A stretch of DNA of 64,000 nt, taken from the NCBI GenBank assembly GCA_946886565.1, contig CAMPIX010000001.1, positions 186,001 to 250,000 of the forward strand, given 5' to 3'. The DNA is from an uncultured Altererythrobacter sp. (lineage in GTDB: Bacteria > Pseudomonadota > Alphaproteobacteria > Sphingomonadales > Sphingomonadaceae). The notes under the pieces are model-generated. The model saw nothing but the letters and a program-made list of their open reading frames with translations, made no database searches and was not told where the DNA came from. Shown piece by piece: positions 53,253-60,799 of this stretch (position 1 is the stretch's first letter; each line of letters starts with the position of its first letter). A program made the translations under genes and the position numbers.

Positions 53253-54181
53253 AGGATGCGCCTCAGCGCGGCAAGCACGGTAAGCCGCGCGGTCACCATC
53301 GCGATCGCCACGCCCGCAAGCGGGATCGCTGCGAGAGCAAACCAGTCGGTCGGGCCCAAGCCGCCGCCCGCGACCATGCCCGAGCCGAGCGCGGCGAACT
53401 GCCCCCCAAGCAGCGTAACCGCGACAACTCCGATCGCCAGCCCCACGGTGCCGCCGAGCACTGCATCGTAACCGATCGAGCGCTGGAAGATGCGCGCGAT
53501 CTGCCCGTCGGTGCCACCGAGCAGGTGGACGATCTCGATCGTGTCGCGATTGCCCCCGAGCGCCGAGCGGGCCGCCAGCCACACCGCCGCTGCGCTCGTC
53601 AGCGCGAGCAGCACGACCAGTGCGATTGCGAGCCATTGAAGCGAAGCGATCGCCCCGAAGACAGGTTGCAGCCAGCTCGATTGCGCGTCGACCCGCGCTG
53701 CGGGTGCGACCTCGGCAAGCCGCGCCTGGAGCCGGGCGATCGCCTCGCCGTCGGCCGCGCCGCGCAGCCGCACGTCGATCAACGCGGGGATCGGCACAGT
53801 GGCTTCGGTCGCGCCGACCCCTAGCCAGGGTTCGAGCAGCGCCTCGAGCTCGCTCTCGGGCACGCGGCGATGGCTCGCGACCGCGGGATCGGCGGCAAGC
53901 GCGCGTTCGACCGCACGCGCCTGCCGCTCGCGCGCCGCAGGCAGCGCCTCGACCACTTGCACGGTCGCTCCGCCCGCGAGTTCGGCGCGCGCGGCCTCGG
54001 TCATGTTCTGCAGCGCGAGGCCGCCCGCGGCGGCGACCACCGTCAGCGCGACCATAATGGCGATCACCCACGGCATCGGACCCGAGAGGCGCGCCTGCGG
54101 CACGAGCCGCGCCTCGCGCTCGCCGCCGAACTTCGCGCGCCCGCGGCCGAGCGCGCGATCGAGCACCGGGGGCCGCTTCAC
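53249..54181 (-). CDS. ftsX: Cell-division ABC transporter permease FtsX
   Basis: FtsX works with FtsE at the septum, where the pair controls peptidoglycan hydrolases. The 310-residue protein has a cytoplasmic N-terminus, a first membrane helix near 38-57 (WVIAIMVALTVVAAAGGLAL), an extracytoplasmic domain to about 180, then three more helices (LAIALVVLLALTSAAAVWLA, VGLAIGVVAVTLLGG, WFALAAIPLAGVAIAMV) with the FtsX motif EIVHLLGGTDGQIARIF between. Its ATG overlaps the ftsE stop (ATGA). Confidence 0.93.
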   Translation of the reverse strand: MKRPPVLDRALGRGRAKFGGEREARLVPQARLSGPMPWVIAIMVALTVVAAAGGLALQNMTEAARAELAGGATVQVVEALPAARERQARAVERALAADPAVASHRRVPESELEALLEPWLGVGATEATVPIPALIDVRLRGAADGEAIARLQARLAEVAPAARVDAQSSWLQPVFGAIASLQWLAIALVVLLALTSAAAVWLAARSALGGNRDTIEIVHLLGGTDGQIARIFQRSIGYDAVLGGTVGLAIGVVAVTLLGGQFAALGSGMVAGGGLGPTDWFALAAIPLAGVAIAMVTARLTVLAALRRIL

Positions 54182-54924
54182 GGCTCGATCCTCTCGCGGC
54201 GCACTGCGCTGCCCGTGGCGCGCGGCGGATAGCGCAGCGCGCCGGTGGGATCGGACAGCCGCCCCTTGTCGAGCCGCATGATCAGCGAATCGGGCACCTT
54301 CTTGAGCAGGTGGACGTCGTGGGTTGCGACCACCACCGTGGTGCCCAGCCGGTTGAGCGCCTCGAACAACCGCAGCAGCTTCAACGCCATCTCGGGATCG
54401 ACGTTGCCGGTCGGCTCGTCCGCCACCAGCATGTCGGGTCGGCCGATCACCGCGCGCGCGATCGCGACGCGCTGCTGCTCGCCGCCCGAAAGCGTCGCCG
54501 GGCGTGCCTGGTGGCGGTGCGACAGACCGACCCAGTCGAGCATATCGGAAACGGGCTTCACCACGTCCGCCTCGGACACGCCCGAAACGCGCAGCGGAAG
54601 CGCGACGTTGTCGAACGCGGAGAGGTGCGGGACGAGCCGGAAGTCCTGAAACACCACGCCGAGCCGGCGCCGGAATGCGGGCAGCCGGGCGCGCGGCAGG
54701 GTGATCACGTCGGTCCCGAACATGCGGATCGCCCCGCGCGAGGGCCGCTGCGCCAGATAGAGCAGCCGCAGGAGCGAGGTCTTGCCCGCGCCGCTCGCGC
54801 CGGTGAGGAAGTAGAAGCTGCCCGGGAACAGCGTGAACGAAACGTCGCGCAGCACTTCGCCTTCGGTGCCGTAACGCAATCCGACATTGTCGAATGCGAC
54901 GATCTCGGCGTCGTGATCGCTCAT
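54178..54924 (-). CDS. ftsE: Cell-division ABC transporter ATP-binding protein FtsE
   Basis: This 248-residue ATPase energises FtsX during division. Motifs are Walker A LTGASGAGKTSLLRLL, Q-loop VFQDFRLVPHLSAFDNVALPL near residues 92-112, signature LSGGEQQRVAIARA, Walker B MLVADEPTGNVDPEMA and the switch VVATHDVHLL. ATG 54924 matches FtsE; the frame stays open upstream. The gene heads the leftward operon ftsE-ftsX-DUF218-plsC and diverges from the zinc-ribbon gene by 156 bases, where both promoters must lie. Confidence 0.95.
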   Translation of the reverse strand: MSDHDAEIVAFDNVGLRYGTEGEVLRDVSFTLFPGSFYFLTGASGAGKTSLLRLLYLAQRPSRGAIRMFGTDVITLPRARLPAFRRRLGVVFQDFRLVPHLSAFDNVALPLRVSGVSEADVVKPVSDMLDWVGLSHRHQARPATLSGGEQQRVAIARAVIGRPDMLVADEPTGNVDPEMALKLLRLFEALNRLGTTVVVATHDVHLLKKVPDSLIMRLDKGRLSDPTGALRYPPRATGSAVRRERIEP

Positions 54925-55080
54925 GGGCGAAACCCGGTTCGCGCTGTCGGAAGGGGGCAAGTCGGCATCTGCGCGCGGCTATAGCGGCGCTTCGGTGTGG
55001 AAAAAAGCCGCTGCCGCCGCCCGTCCACGCCGGGCGAGCCTTGTTGCGATTCGCGTCGCACCGTAAGGGTCGCGATTACA

Positions 55081-55899
55081 ATGATCATCGCCTGCCCCGC
55101 CTGCGCAACGCGCTACGTCGTGCCCGACAGCGCGATCGGTGTCGACGGGCGCACGGTTCGCTGCGCGAAATGCCGGCACAGCTGGTTCCAGGAAGGCAGC
55201 GGAACAGACCTCGGGGCGGCGCCCGCCAAAGCCGCGGCGGCTGCACCCACTCCTCCGCCGCCTGCTCCCGAACCCCGATCTGCACCTCCCCCGCCGCCGG
55301 AGCCGGAGCCGGAGCCGGAGGAGATCGCGCAGCCCACCCCCGTTCCCCCGCCCTCGCCGGACTATGCCGGTGAGCCGGTGAGCCGGGCCGAAGTGATCCC
55401 GCCGGTCTTCGAGAACGACGAGATCGACGACGGATATTCCCCCTTCGCTGCCGAACCGCCGTTTCGCCCGCGCCGCAACATGCTGCGGATTTGGACCATC
55501 GCCGCGGCAGTCTTCGCCGTGCTCGCGCTGGGCACGATCGGTGCGGTCAGCTACTGGGGTCTGCCCGACTGGGTGCCGATCAGCCGCCCGACCTTCGCGG
55601 TCGAACAACCCGATCTGGTGCTCGAATTCCCGCCCGGCCAGCAAGACCGCCGCACGCTGCCCAACGGGACCGAGTTCTTCGGTGCGAGCGGCACGATCAC
55701 CAACGTCGGGCGCGAGACGCGCAGCGTGCCCTCGATCCTGATCGTGATGCGCGATGCGCGCGACCGGATCGTCTACAGCTGGGAAGTCGCGCCGCCGAAG
55801 CCACGCCTCGCACCGGGCGAGAGCATGACCATCAACGAGGCGGTGACCGACGTTCCCAAGGCGGCAAAGTTCGCCGAGATCGGCTGGAAACCGGACTGA
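55081..55899 (+). CDS. MJ0042-type zinc-ribbon membrane protein with DUF3426-like C-terminus
   Basis: The 272-residue protein has an N-terminal zinc ribbon (CPACATRYVVPDSAI...VRCAKCRHSW, four Cys in two CxxC pairs), a long proline/alanine/glutamate linker to about residue 130, one membrane helix near 139-161 (IWTIAAAVFAVLALGTIGAVSYW) and an extracytoplasmic beta domain with the DUF3426-like FGASGTITNVGRETRSVPSILIVMRD. This type often neighbours ftsE in sphingomonads. Its function is unknown; the topology suggests a link between a cytoplasmic partner and the envelope. Confidence 0.85.
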   Translation: MIIACPACATRYVVPDSAIGVDGRTVRCAKCRHSWFQEGSGTDLGAAPAKAAAAAPTPPPPAPEPRSAPPPPPEPEPEPEEIAQPTPVPPPSPDYAGEPVSRAEVIPPVFENDEIDDGYSPFAAEPPFRPRRNMLRIWTIAAAVFAVLALGTIGAVSYWGLPDWVPISRPTFAVEQPDLVLEFPPGQQDRRTLPNGTEFFGASGTITNVGRETRSVPSILIVMRDARDRIVYSWEVAPPKPRLAPGESMTINEAVTDVPKAAKFAEIGWKPD

Positions 55900-55996
55900 G
55901 CGACAGCCCCGTCGTCAAACCGCTTGCGGAGCCCGCGCCCTGTTGCTAGTGGCGCGCGCCTACCCCCCAAGGGCGCCCGCGCCCTTCTGGCTGAGT

Positions 55997-56083
55997 GCGG
56001 TCGTGGCGGAACTGGTAGACGCGCAACGTTGAGGTCGTTGTGGGCGAAAGCCCGTGGAAGTTCGAGTCTTCTCGACCGCACCA
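55997..56083 (+). tRNA. tRNA-Leu (anticodon GAG)
   Basis: An 87-nt class II tRNA is visible, with acceptor stem GCGGTCG/CGACCGC, D arm TGGCGGAACTGGTAGACGC, anticodon stem-loop CAACG-TTGAGGT-CGTTG (anticodon GAG), a long variable arm (GGGCGAAAGCCC) and T arm with GTTCGAGTC, ending with discriminator A and encoded CCA. Confidence 0.97.
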
Positions 56084-56295
56084 AAGTCCTGAGGGTCCCC
56101 CCGGATTCGGAAGACGCCCGAACCGCGTGTCCGGAAGGACGCGATCCCGTAGCCGTTCGCCATTTCCTCGAAGTGCTGGGCCCGACCGCGATCGCTCGTG
56201 GCGGTTACTGATCTTGCGTCGGGGGCGTCTCGCCGTAAGGCGATCTTAACCATCGAAGGGCAATGCTATCGGGCCCCGACGCATTGGGGGAGGCA

Positions 56296-56667
56296 ATGAA
56301 GACAATCCTGGTCGCAGACGACGAGCCGCTCCTCACCGAGCTGCTCGAATATCGCCTTTCCGCGCGGAATTATCGCCCGGTGATCGCGCGCGACGGCCGC
56401 GAGGCGCTGGCGCGGCTTCAGGACTCCGATCCCGATGCCGTCGTGCTCGACGCCATGATGCCAGTTCATGACGGTTTCGAGGTGCTCCGCCGCATTCGGG
56501 CCTCGGCCGATCATGCCCGGATTCCGGTGATCATGCTGACAGCGCGCAGAGGCGAACAGGATGTCGTAGGCGCGCTCGAACTGGGCGCGAACGACTATCT
56601 GATCAAGCCTTTCATGCCCGAAGAACTGCTCGCGCGGCTGGCGCGTCTGCTGAAGGATTCGGAGTGA
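56296..56667 (+). CDS. Single-domain response regulator (receiver only)
   Basis: The 123-residue protein is a complete receiver domain and nothing more. Acidic residues Asp8, Asp9 and the phosphoacceptor Asp52 (VVLDAMMPVHDG), the switch Thr in MLTARRG and Lys104 in YLIKPFMPEE are all present, so it should be phosphorylated. Lacking an output domain, it must act by protein contact. ATG 56296 follows GGGGGAGG. Its stop overlaps the start of the YaiO-type gene (GTGA), tying it to the exopolysaccharide operon. The phosphodonor may be the kinase system at 60135-62901. Confidence 0.93.
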   Translation: MKTILVADDEPLLTELLEYRLSARNYRPVIARDGREALARLQDSDPDAVVLDAMMPVHDGFEVLRRIRASADHARIPVIMLTARRGEQDVVGALELGANDYLIKPFMPEELLARLARLLKDSE

Positions 56668-57686
56668 GGTTGCCTGTCGCCTTGCTGGCCGTCTCCGCCG
56701 CGCTGGCCGCGGCGCCATCGGCGACCGCCCAGGATGCTCGCCCATACGACGAAGCGGTGGCTGCCCGCCAGACAGGCGATCCTGAGCGTGCGGTGGCGCT
56801 GCTTGAACCGTGGGTTGCAACCCATCCCGAAGATGTCGACGCTCGGCTACAGCTCGGCTTCGCACGCCTCGCACTAGGGGAGCTCGACGCTGCGGAGGCG
56901 GACTTTCGCGCGGTGCTGGCCGCGGCGCCCGATTATCGCGACGCCCGGGAAGGGCTCGATATGGTCGCTCGCGCCCGAAGCCCGGACGCAGGATCGCGGC
57001 GGGGGTTCGTGGTGATCGAAGGCGCCATCGCCGATCTTTCGCGAGGACGCAGCAGCTGGCGCGAGGCTGCGGTCTCCGGAGTGGTCCCGGTCGATCCCGC
57101 CACGACGCTAGACTTTCGCGGTGCCTACTATCGACGCTTCGATCTCGACGATGTCGAACTGGCCGCGGGCGCGAACAGGCAGGTATCGCGCGACACCTGG
57201 ATTCGCTTCGGTGCTTCTGCAACGCCCCATGCAGACTTCCGGCCCGAATGGGGCGTGGCCGCGGGTGTCGATCATCGCTTCGGGGACGAGGTGAATCCCA
57301 CGCTGATCGGTGTGGATCTGCGCTATGAGAAATTTCCGCTGCAGGACGTCGTCACGGTAGCGCCTCAGCTGACGCGGTATTTCGCCGATGGCCGTATGTC
57401 GGGAACGGTACGGGCCATCGGCACGATCGCCGATGGCGGCACGATCCGGCTGGGCGGCCTGGCGCGACTGGACTACATGCCGTCCGATCGCATGCGGATT
57501 TATGGCGGAGTGGGCTATGGGCCGGACACCGATCTGGGGGTCGTCACCGACACGGCCTCGCTCTTCGGCGGGATAGAGGTGCCGGTTCTGGATCGCCTTT
57601 CCCTGGTCGGGGCGGTATCGCATGAATGGCGAGAGGACGGGCTCGACCGTACCGAAGGGCGGCTCGGCCTCAAAATCGGATTCTAG
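56664..57686 (+). CDS. YaiO-family outer-membrane beta-barrel protein with TPR segment
   Basis: The 340-residue protein starts with a signal peptide (LPVALLAVSAALAAAPSATA), followed by about two TPR-like helical pairs (YDEAVAARQTGDPERAVALLEPWV, RLQLGFARLALGELDAAEADFRAVLAAAPDY near residues 62-92) and then an outer-membrane beta-barrel of amphipathic strands ending in Phe (GLKIGF). This TPR-plus-barrel plan resembles YaiO and, more distantly, the exopolysaccharide porins PgaA and BcsC. GTG 56664 overlaps the receiver stop. It would let the polymer made by the synthase downstream cross the outer membrane; that is inference. Confidence 0.82.
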   Translation: MRLPVALLAVSAALAAAPSATAQDARPYDEAVAARQTGDPERAVALLEPWVATHPEDVDARLQLGFARLALGELDAAEADFRAVLAAAPDYRDAREGLDMVARARSPDAGSRRGFVVIEGAIADLSRGRSSWREAAVSGVVPVDPATTLDFRGAYYRRFDLDDVELAAGANRQVSRDTWIRFGASATPHADFRPEWGVAAGVDHRFGDEVNPTLIGVDLRYEKFPLQDVVTVAPQLTRYFADGRMSGTVRAIGTIADGGTIRLGGLARLDYMPSDRMRIYGGVGYGPDTDLGVVTDTASLFGGIEVPVLDRLSLVGAVSHEWREDGLDRTEGRLGLKIGF

Positions 57687-57692
57687 GGGATC

Positions 57693-58718
57693 GTGGTCGC
57701 GCTCGTTACTTTGTGGAACACCTCGCTCCTGCTTTGTCTGGCGGGCGGGGGCGCGCTGCTCGCGCTCATCGCGGCGCGAGGGATCGCGCTGCCAGCGAGG
57801 CGCAAGCGTATCGAAGCGCGACGGCGGCTCGCTCCGCTGCTGATGGGGGGAAAAGCGCCGCCACAACAGCTGGCGCGGATCGAAGGCAGGGTCGCAACCG
57901 AACTGGCAATCGAACTCGCCGAGCTCACCCGCGGTTCGGATCGCGATGCCATGCTTGATGCAGCGGAACGGTTGGGTGTGCCGCGGCTCCTCGCACGCGG
58001 GTTGCGCTCGCGCACCGCCCAGGATCGGCTTACCGCTGCCGAAACGCTGGCGCTGTTTCCCGGCCGCGCCAACGGAGCTGCTCGCGCGCTGGACGACCGC
58101 AATCCCGATGTGCGGCTTGGCGCGGCGCTTGCCCTGGCGCATCGCGAGGACGGGCCAGCGCCGGCCGAGATCGTTCGAAAACTGCGGCTGGGAAGCGAGG
58201 AGCATTCGCTCCTGCTCATCTCGTTGATGCGCGATCTGGCCGGGCGCGATCCGGCGGCGATCGAGGCGATGATCTTCGACGAGGCGACGGCCGAGGAAGC
58301 GAGGCTGGCAGCGATCGATGCCCTCGCCGAGTGTGGCCACGCCCATGCCCCGCTGCTGGCCTATGTCGCGCAGGAAGCGTGGTCGAACCCGGGCCGCCAC
58401 GCCCGCGTCCTGCGTGCCCTTGGGCGAACGGCACACCCTGCGGCCCGGGCAGCGATCGGCGACGGCCTCGACAGCGAAGATATGGTCGTGCGCGCCGCGG
58501 CGGCGGAAGCTGCCGGCAGCGCCCGCATGGCCGAGTTCGCCGCTGCGCTCGGCGGATTGTTGAGCGATTCCGAATGGCGCGTGCGGCTCAACGCCGGGCA
58601 GTCGCTTCTCAAACTCGGGCGCGAAGGCCTCGAAACGATGCGCGAAATCGCCGGTTCGACCGATCCGATCGCGAGCGAGGCGGCACGCGTCATGCTTGCC
58701 GAGGCGGGGCAGGCGTGA
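57693..58718 (+). CDS. Membrane-anchored HEAT-repeat protein
   Basis: The 341-residue protein has one N-terminal membrane helix (residues 8-30, NTSLLLCLAGGGALLALIAARG) and then alpha-helical HEAT repeats through the rest: RTAQDRLTAAETLALFPG, RNPDVRLGAALALAH, EEARLAAIDALAECG, GRHARVLRALGRTA, EDMVVRAAAAEAAG and SEWRVRLNAGQSLLKLG. HEAT solenoids bind proteins, so it may dock the receiver protein or the synthase. GTG 57693 follows AGGGG six bases after the YaiO-type gene; its stop overlaps the synthase start (GTGA). Confidence 0.88.
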   Translation: MVALVTLWNTSLLLCLAGGGALLALIAARGIALPARRKRIEARRRLAPLLMGGKAPPQQLARIEGRVATELAIELAELTRGSDRDAMLDAAERLGVPRLLARGLRSRTAQDRLTAAETLALFPGRANGAARALDDRNPDVRLGAALALAHREDGPAPAEIVRKLRLGSEEHSLLLISLMRDLAGRDPAAIEAMIFDEATAEEARLAAIDALAECGHAHAPLLAYVAQEAWSNPGRHARVLRALGRTAHPAARAAIGDGLDSEDMVVRAAAAEAAGSARMAEFAAALGGLLSDSEWRVRLNAGQSLLKLGREGLETMREIAGSTDPIASEAARVMLAEAGQA

Positions 58719-60148
58719 GCGTGCCCCCGATCCCCGGTGCCGAAGCCTGGATGGTGCAGTCCGCAGAAACGATCGCGCTGGTCGTGATCGCCACCGGACT
58801 GCTGCAGACCGGGTTCTATATCGTCCAGCTCGCCTATGCCGGCTACGCGCTGGCAACGCGCCCGCCGGTGCCGCGCAGCGCCACGTTGTGGCGGCGCTAT
58901 TCGGAACAGACCCCCGCCATCGCCGTGCTCGCACCGGCCTTCAACGAAGAACTGACGATCGTCGAAAGCGTCCGCTCGCTGCTCGCGCTGCAGTATCCGG
59001 ATTTCGAAGTGGTGGTGATCAACGACGGCTCGAAGGATGAAACGCTCGCCACCCTCGTGGCCGAATTCGGATTGCGCCAGGTCGAACGCTATGTCGACGA
59101 TGCGGTCGCGCACGCGCCGATACGCGGATTCTACGCCTCGCCGGACATCCCGCGACTGGTCGTCGTCGACAAGGAGAACGGCGGCAAGGCCGATGCGCTC
59201 AATGCCGGGATCAATTGCTGCCGCGCAGAACTGTTTTGCGCCATCGACGCGGATTCAATTCTCGAGGCCGATGCGCTGCTGCGCGTCGTGCGTCCGTTCA
59301 TCGACGAGCCCCACCTCACCGTGGCGGCGGGCGGCACGATCCGCATCGCCAACGGCTGCAAGGTCGATGCCGGCCGCATTATCGAGGTCCACCTGCCGAC
59401 CAGCTTTCTCGCGCTCGTGCAGATCATGGAATACCTGCGCGCCTTTCTGATGGCGCGGCTGGCGCTGGGCAAGATGCAGGCTCTGACGGTGATTTCGGGA
59501 GCGTTCGGACTGTTCGACCGGCGGCGGGTGGTCGAAGTGGGCGGATACAGCCACGGCACCGTGGGCGAGGACATGGAACTGGTGGTAAAGCTCCACCGGC
59601 ACCTGCGAGACGAACGGATCGATTACCGCATCGAGTTCATCGCCGAACCGGTCTGCTGGACCGAATGTCCCGACGATGTGCGGACGCTGTCCCGTCAGCG
59701 CGCGCGCTGGCAACGGGGCGCGCTCGAATGTTTCGTCAAGCACAAGACGATGACGCTCAACCCACGCTACGGCCGCATCGGGACGATCGGCTTCGGCCAG
59801 ATTCTGGTGGTCGATGTCGTCGGCCCCCTGGTGGAGATCGTCGGATATCTGCTGGTTCCCTTGCTGTGGGCCCTGGGTCTGCTGGCGCTGCCCTGGCTGC
59901 TCGGTTTCCTTGCGGTGACCTTCACACTGGGGGTATTCGTGTCGATGGCCACCCTGGTTCTCGAGGAAATCCAGCTGCGGCGCTTCACGCGAGCGCGCGA
60001 AATCGCGGTGCTGGCTTTCGTCGCGGTGATCGAGAACTTCGGCTATCGCCAGCTGTCGAACTTGTGGCGGCTGCAGGGCTGGTGGCAGTTCTTGCGCAAG
60101 CAGCAAGGATGGGGCGCCATGACCCGCAAGGGTTTCAGGACGAGCTAG
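58715..60148 (+). CDS. Processive family-2 glycosyltransferase (polysaccharide synthase, PgaC/BcsA-like)
   Basis: The 477-residue membrane enzyme resembles beta-glycan synthases. An N-terminal membrane segment (IALVVIATGLLQTGFYIVQLA) precedes the GT-A domain: VLAPAFNEELTIVESVRSLL, VVVINDGSKDET, the DxD in FCAIDADSIL, GEDMELVVKL and the QxxRW-type RQRARWQRGALECF. Several C-terminal helices follow (about residues 367-430). No PilZ domain is present, so direct c-di-GMP activation is not indicated. It starts at GTG 58715 and its last 14 bases overlap the end of the convergent Hpt gene. The sugar used is unknown; GlcNAc, Glc or other are possible. Confidence 0.88.
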   Translation: MSVPPIPGAEAWMVQSAETIALVVIATGLLQTGFYIVQLAYAGYALATRPPVPRSATLWRRYSEQTPAIAVLAPAFNEELTIVESVRSLLALQYPDFEVVVINDGSKDETLATLVAEFGLRQVERYVDDAVAHAPIRGFYASPDIPRLVVVDKENGGKADALNAGINCCRAELFCAIDADSILEADALLRVVRPFIDEPHLTVAAGGTIRIANGCKVDAGRIIEVHLPTSFLALVQIMEYLRAFLMARLALGKMQALTVISGAFGLFDRRRVVEVGGYSHGTVGEDMELVVKLHRHLRDERIDYRIEFIAEPVCWTECPDDVRTLSRQRARWQRGALECFVKHKTMTLNPRYGRIGTIGFGQILVVDVVGPLVEIVGYLLVPLLWALGLLALPWLLGFLAVTFTLGVFVSMATLVLEEIQLRRFTRAREIAVLAFVAVIENFGYRQLSNLWRLQGWWQFLRKQQGWGAMTRKGFRTS

Positions 60149-60437
60149 AGCCCGTACCGGGGCGGTCCGCCTCGATCGCCCCCAGCGCCGCGTCGAGAGC
60201 CGATGCCGGAGCGGCGAGACTGCGGCCGTCTTCCGCCGCCGCTTCGAGCGAGAGTGCGAGATCGGTGACATTCGGATGGCCCAGCATACCGGCAAGGCCC
60301 GCTAGCTTGTGCGCGATGTCGCGAACGGTCGCACGATCCTCATTTGCCAGCGCCTCTGCCAAATCTGCGCGATCCGCCGCTGCGCGTTGCGCAAATCGCG
60401 CGGACAGCACCGCGAGCTTCGCGTCCAACTCGTTCAC
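60135..60437 (-). CDS. Histidine phosphotransfer (Hpt) domain protein
   Basis: The 100-residue protein is an Hpt four-helix module with the phospho-histidine His43 in VRDIAHKLAGLAGMLGH and a second helix TDLALSLEAAAEDG. It would pass phosphate between the hybrid kinase and a receiver. GTG 60437 overlaps the upstream receiver stop by 4 bases. The 3' end overlaps the convergent synthase gene by 14 bases. Confidence 0.88.
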   Translation of the reverse strand: MNELDAKLAVLSARFAQRAAADRADLAEALANEDRATVRDIAHKLAGLAGMLGHPNVTDLALSLEAAAEDGRSLAAPASALDAALGAIEADRPGTGSSSS

Positions 60438-60799
60438 GAGAGCAAGGCCCGCACCTGGCTTGCGAGCGAGATCGGGTCGAACGGCTTGGCTATCACCCCC
60501 TTGGCATCCAGCGTGGCAAAGGTCTGGAGCTCGGACCTCTGCGCCCGTGCCGTGACAAAGGCCACCGGCAGATCGCGCAGCTCCGGCACCTCGCGCATTC
60601 GTTTGAGCAATGTCGGACCATCCATCTCCGGCATGGTGACATCGAGGAGCGCGATGTCGACCGGCCATCGGCCAAGCAATTCGAGCGCTTCGGCTCCCGA
60701 GGCTGCGGTTCTGACCTCGAAATCCGGATCGAGCCCCAGTGCGAGTTCCACAATCTCCCGGATGTCGGCCTCGTCGTCGACGTAAAGAACCCGCGTCAC
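60434..60799 (-). CDS. Single-domain response regulator (receiver only)
   Basis: This 121-residue receiver has acidic Asp8-Asp9-Glu10, the phosphoacceptor Asp53 in ALLDVTMPEMDGP, the switch Thr in FVTARAQ and the conserved Lys in VIAKPFDP. It has no output domain. It starts with GTG 60799, overlapping the kinase stop by 4 bases, and is followed by the Hpt gene with the same overlap, so kinase, receiver and Hpt are made together. Confidence 0.93.
   Translation of the reverse strand: MTRVLYVDDEADIREIVELALGLDPDFEVRTAASGAEALELLGRWPVDIALLDVTMPEMDGPTLLKRMREVPELRDLPVAFVTARAQRSELQTFATLDAKGVIAKPFDPISLASQVRALLS

Noticed and set aside
56084..56295. Signal-recognition-particle RNA suggested by TCCGGAAGGACG
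   Set aside because: The flanking bases do not form the SRP apical hairpin with the GGAA tetraloop and asymmetric bulge; the similarity is only a short string.
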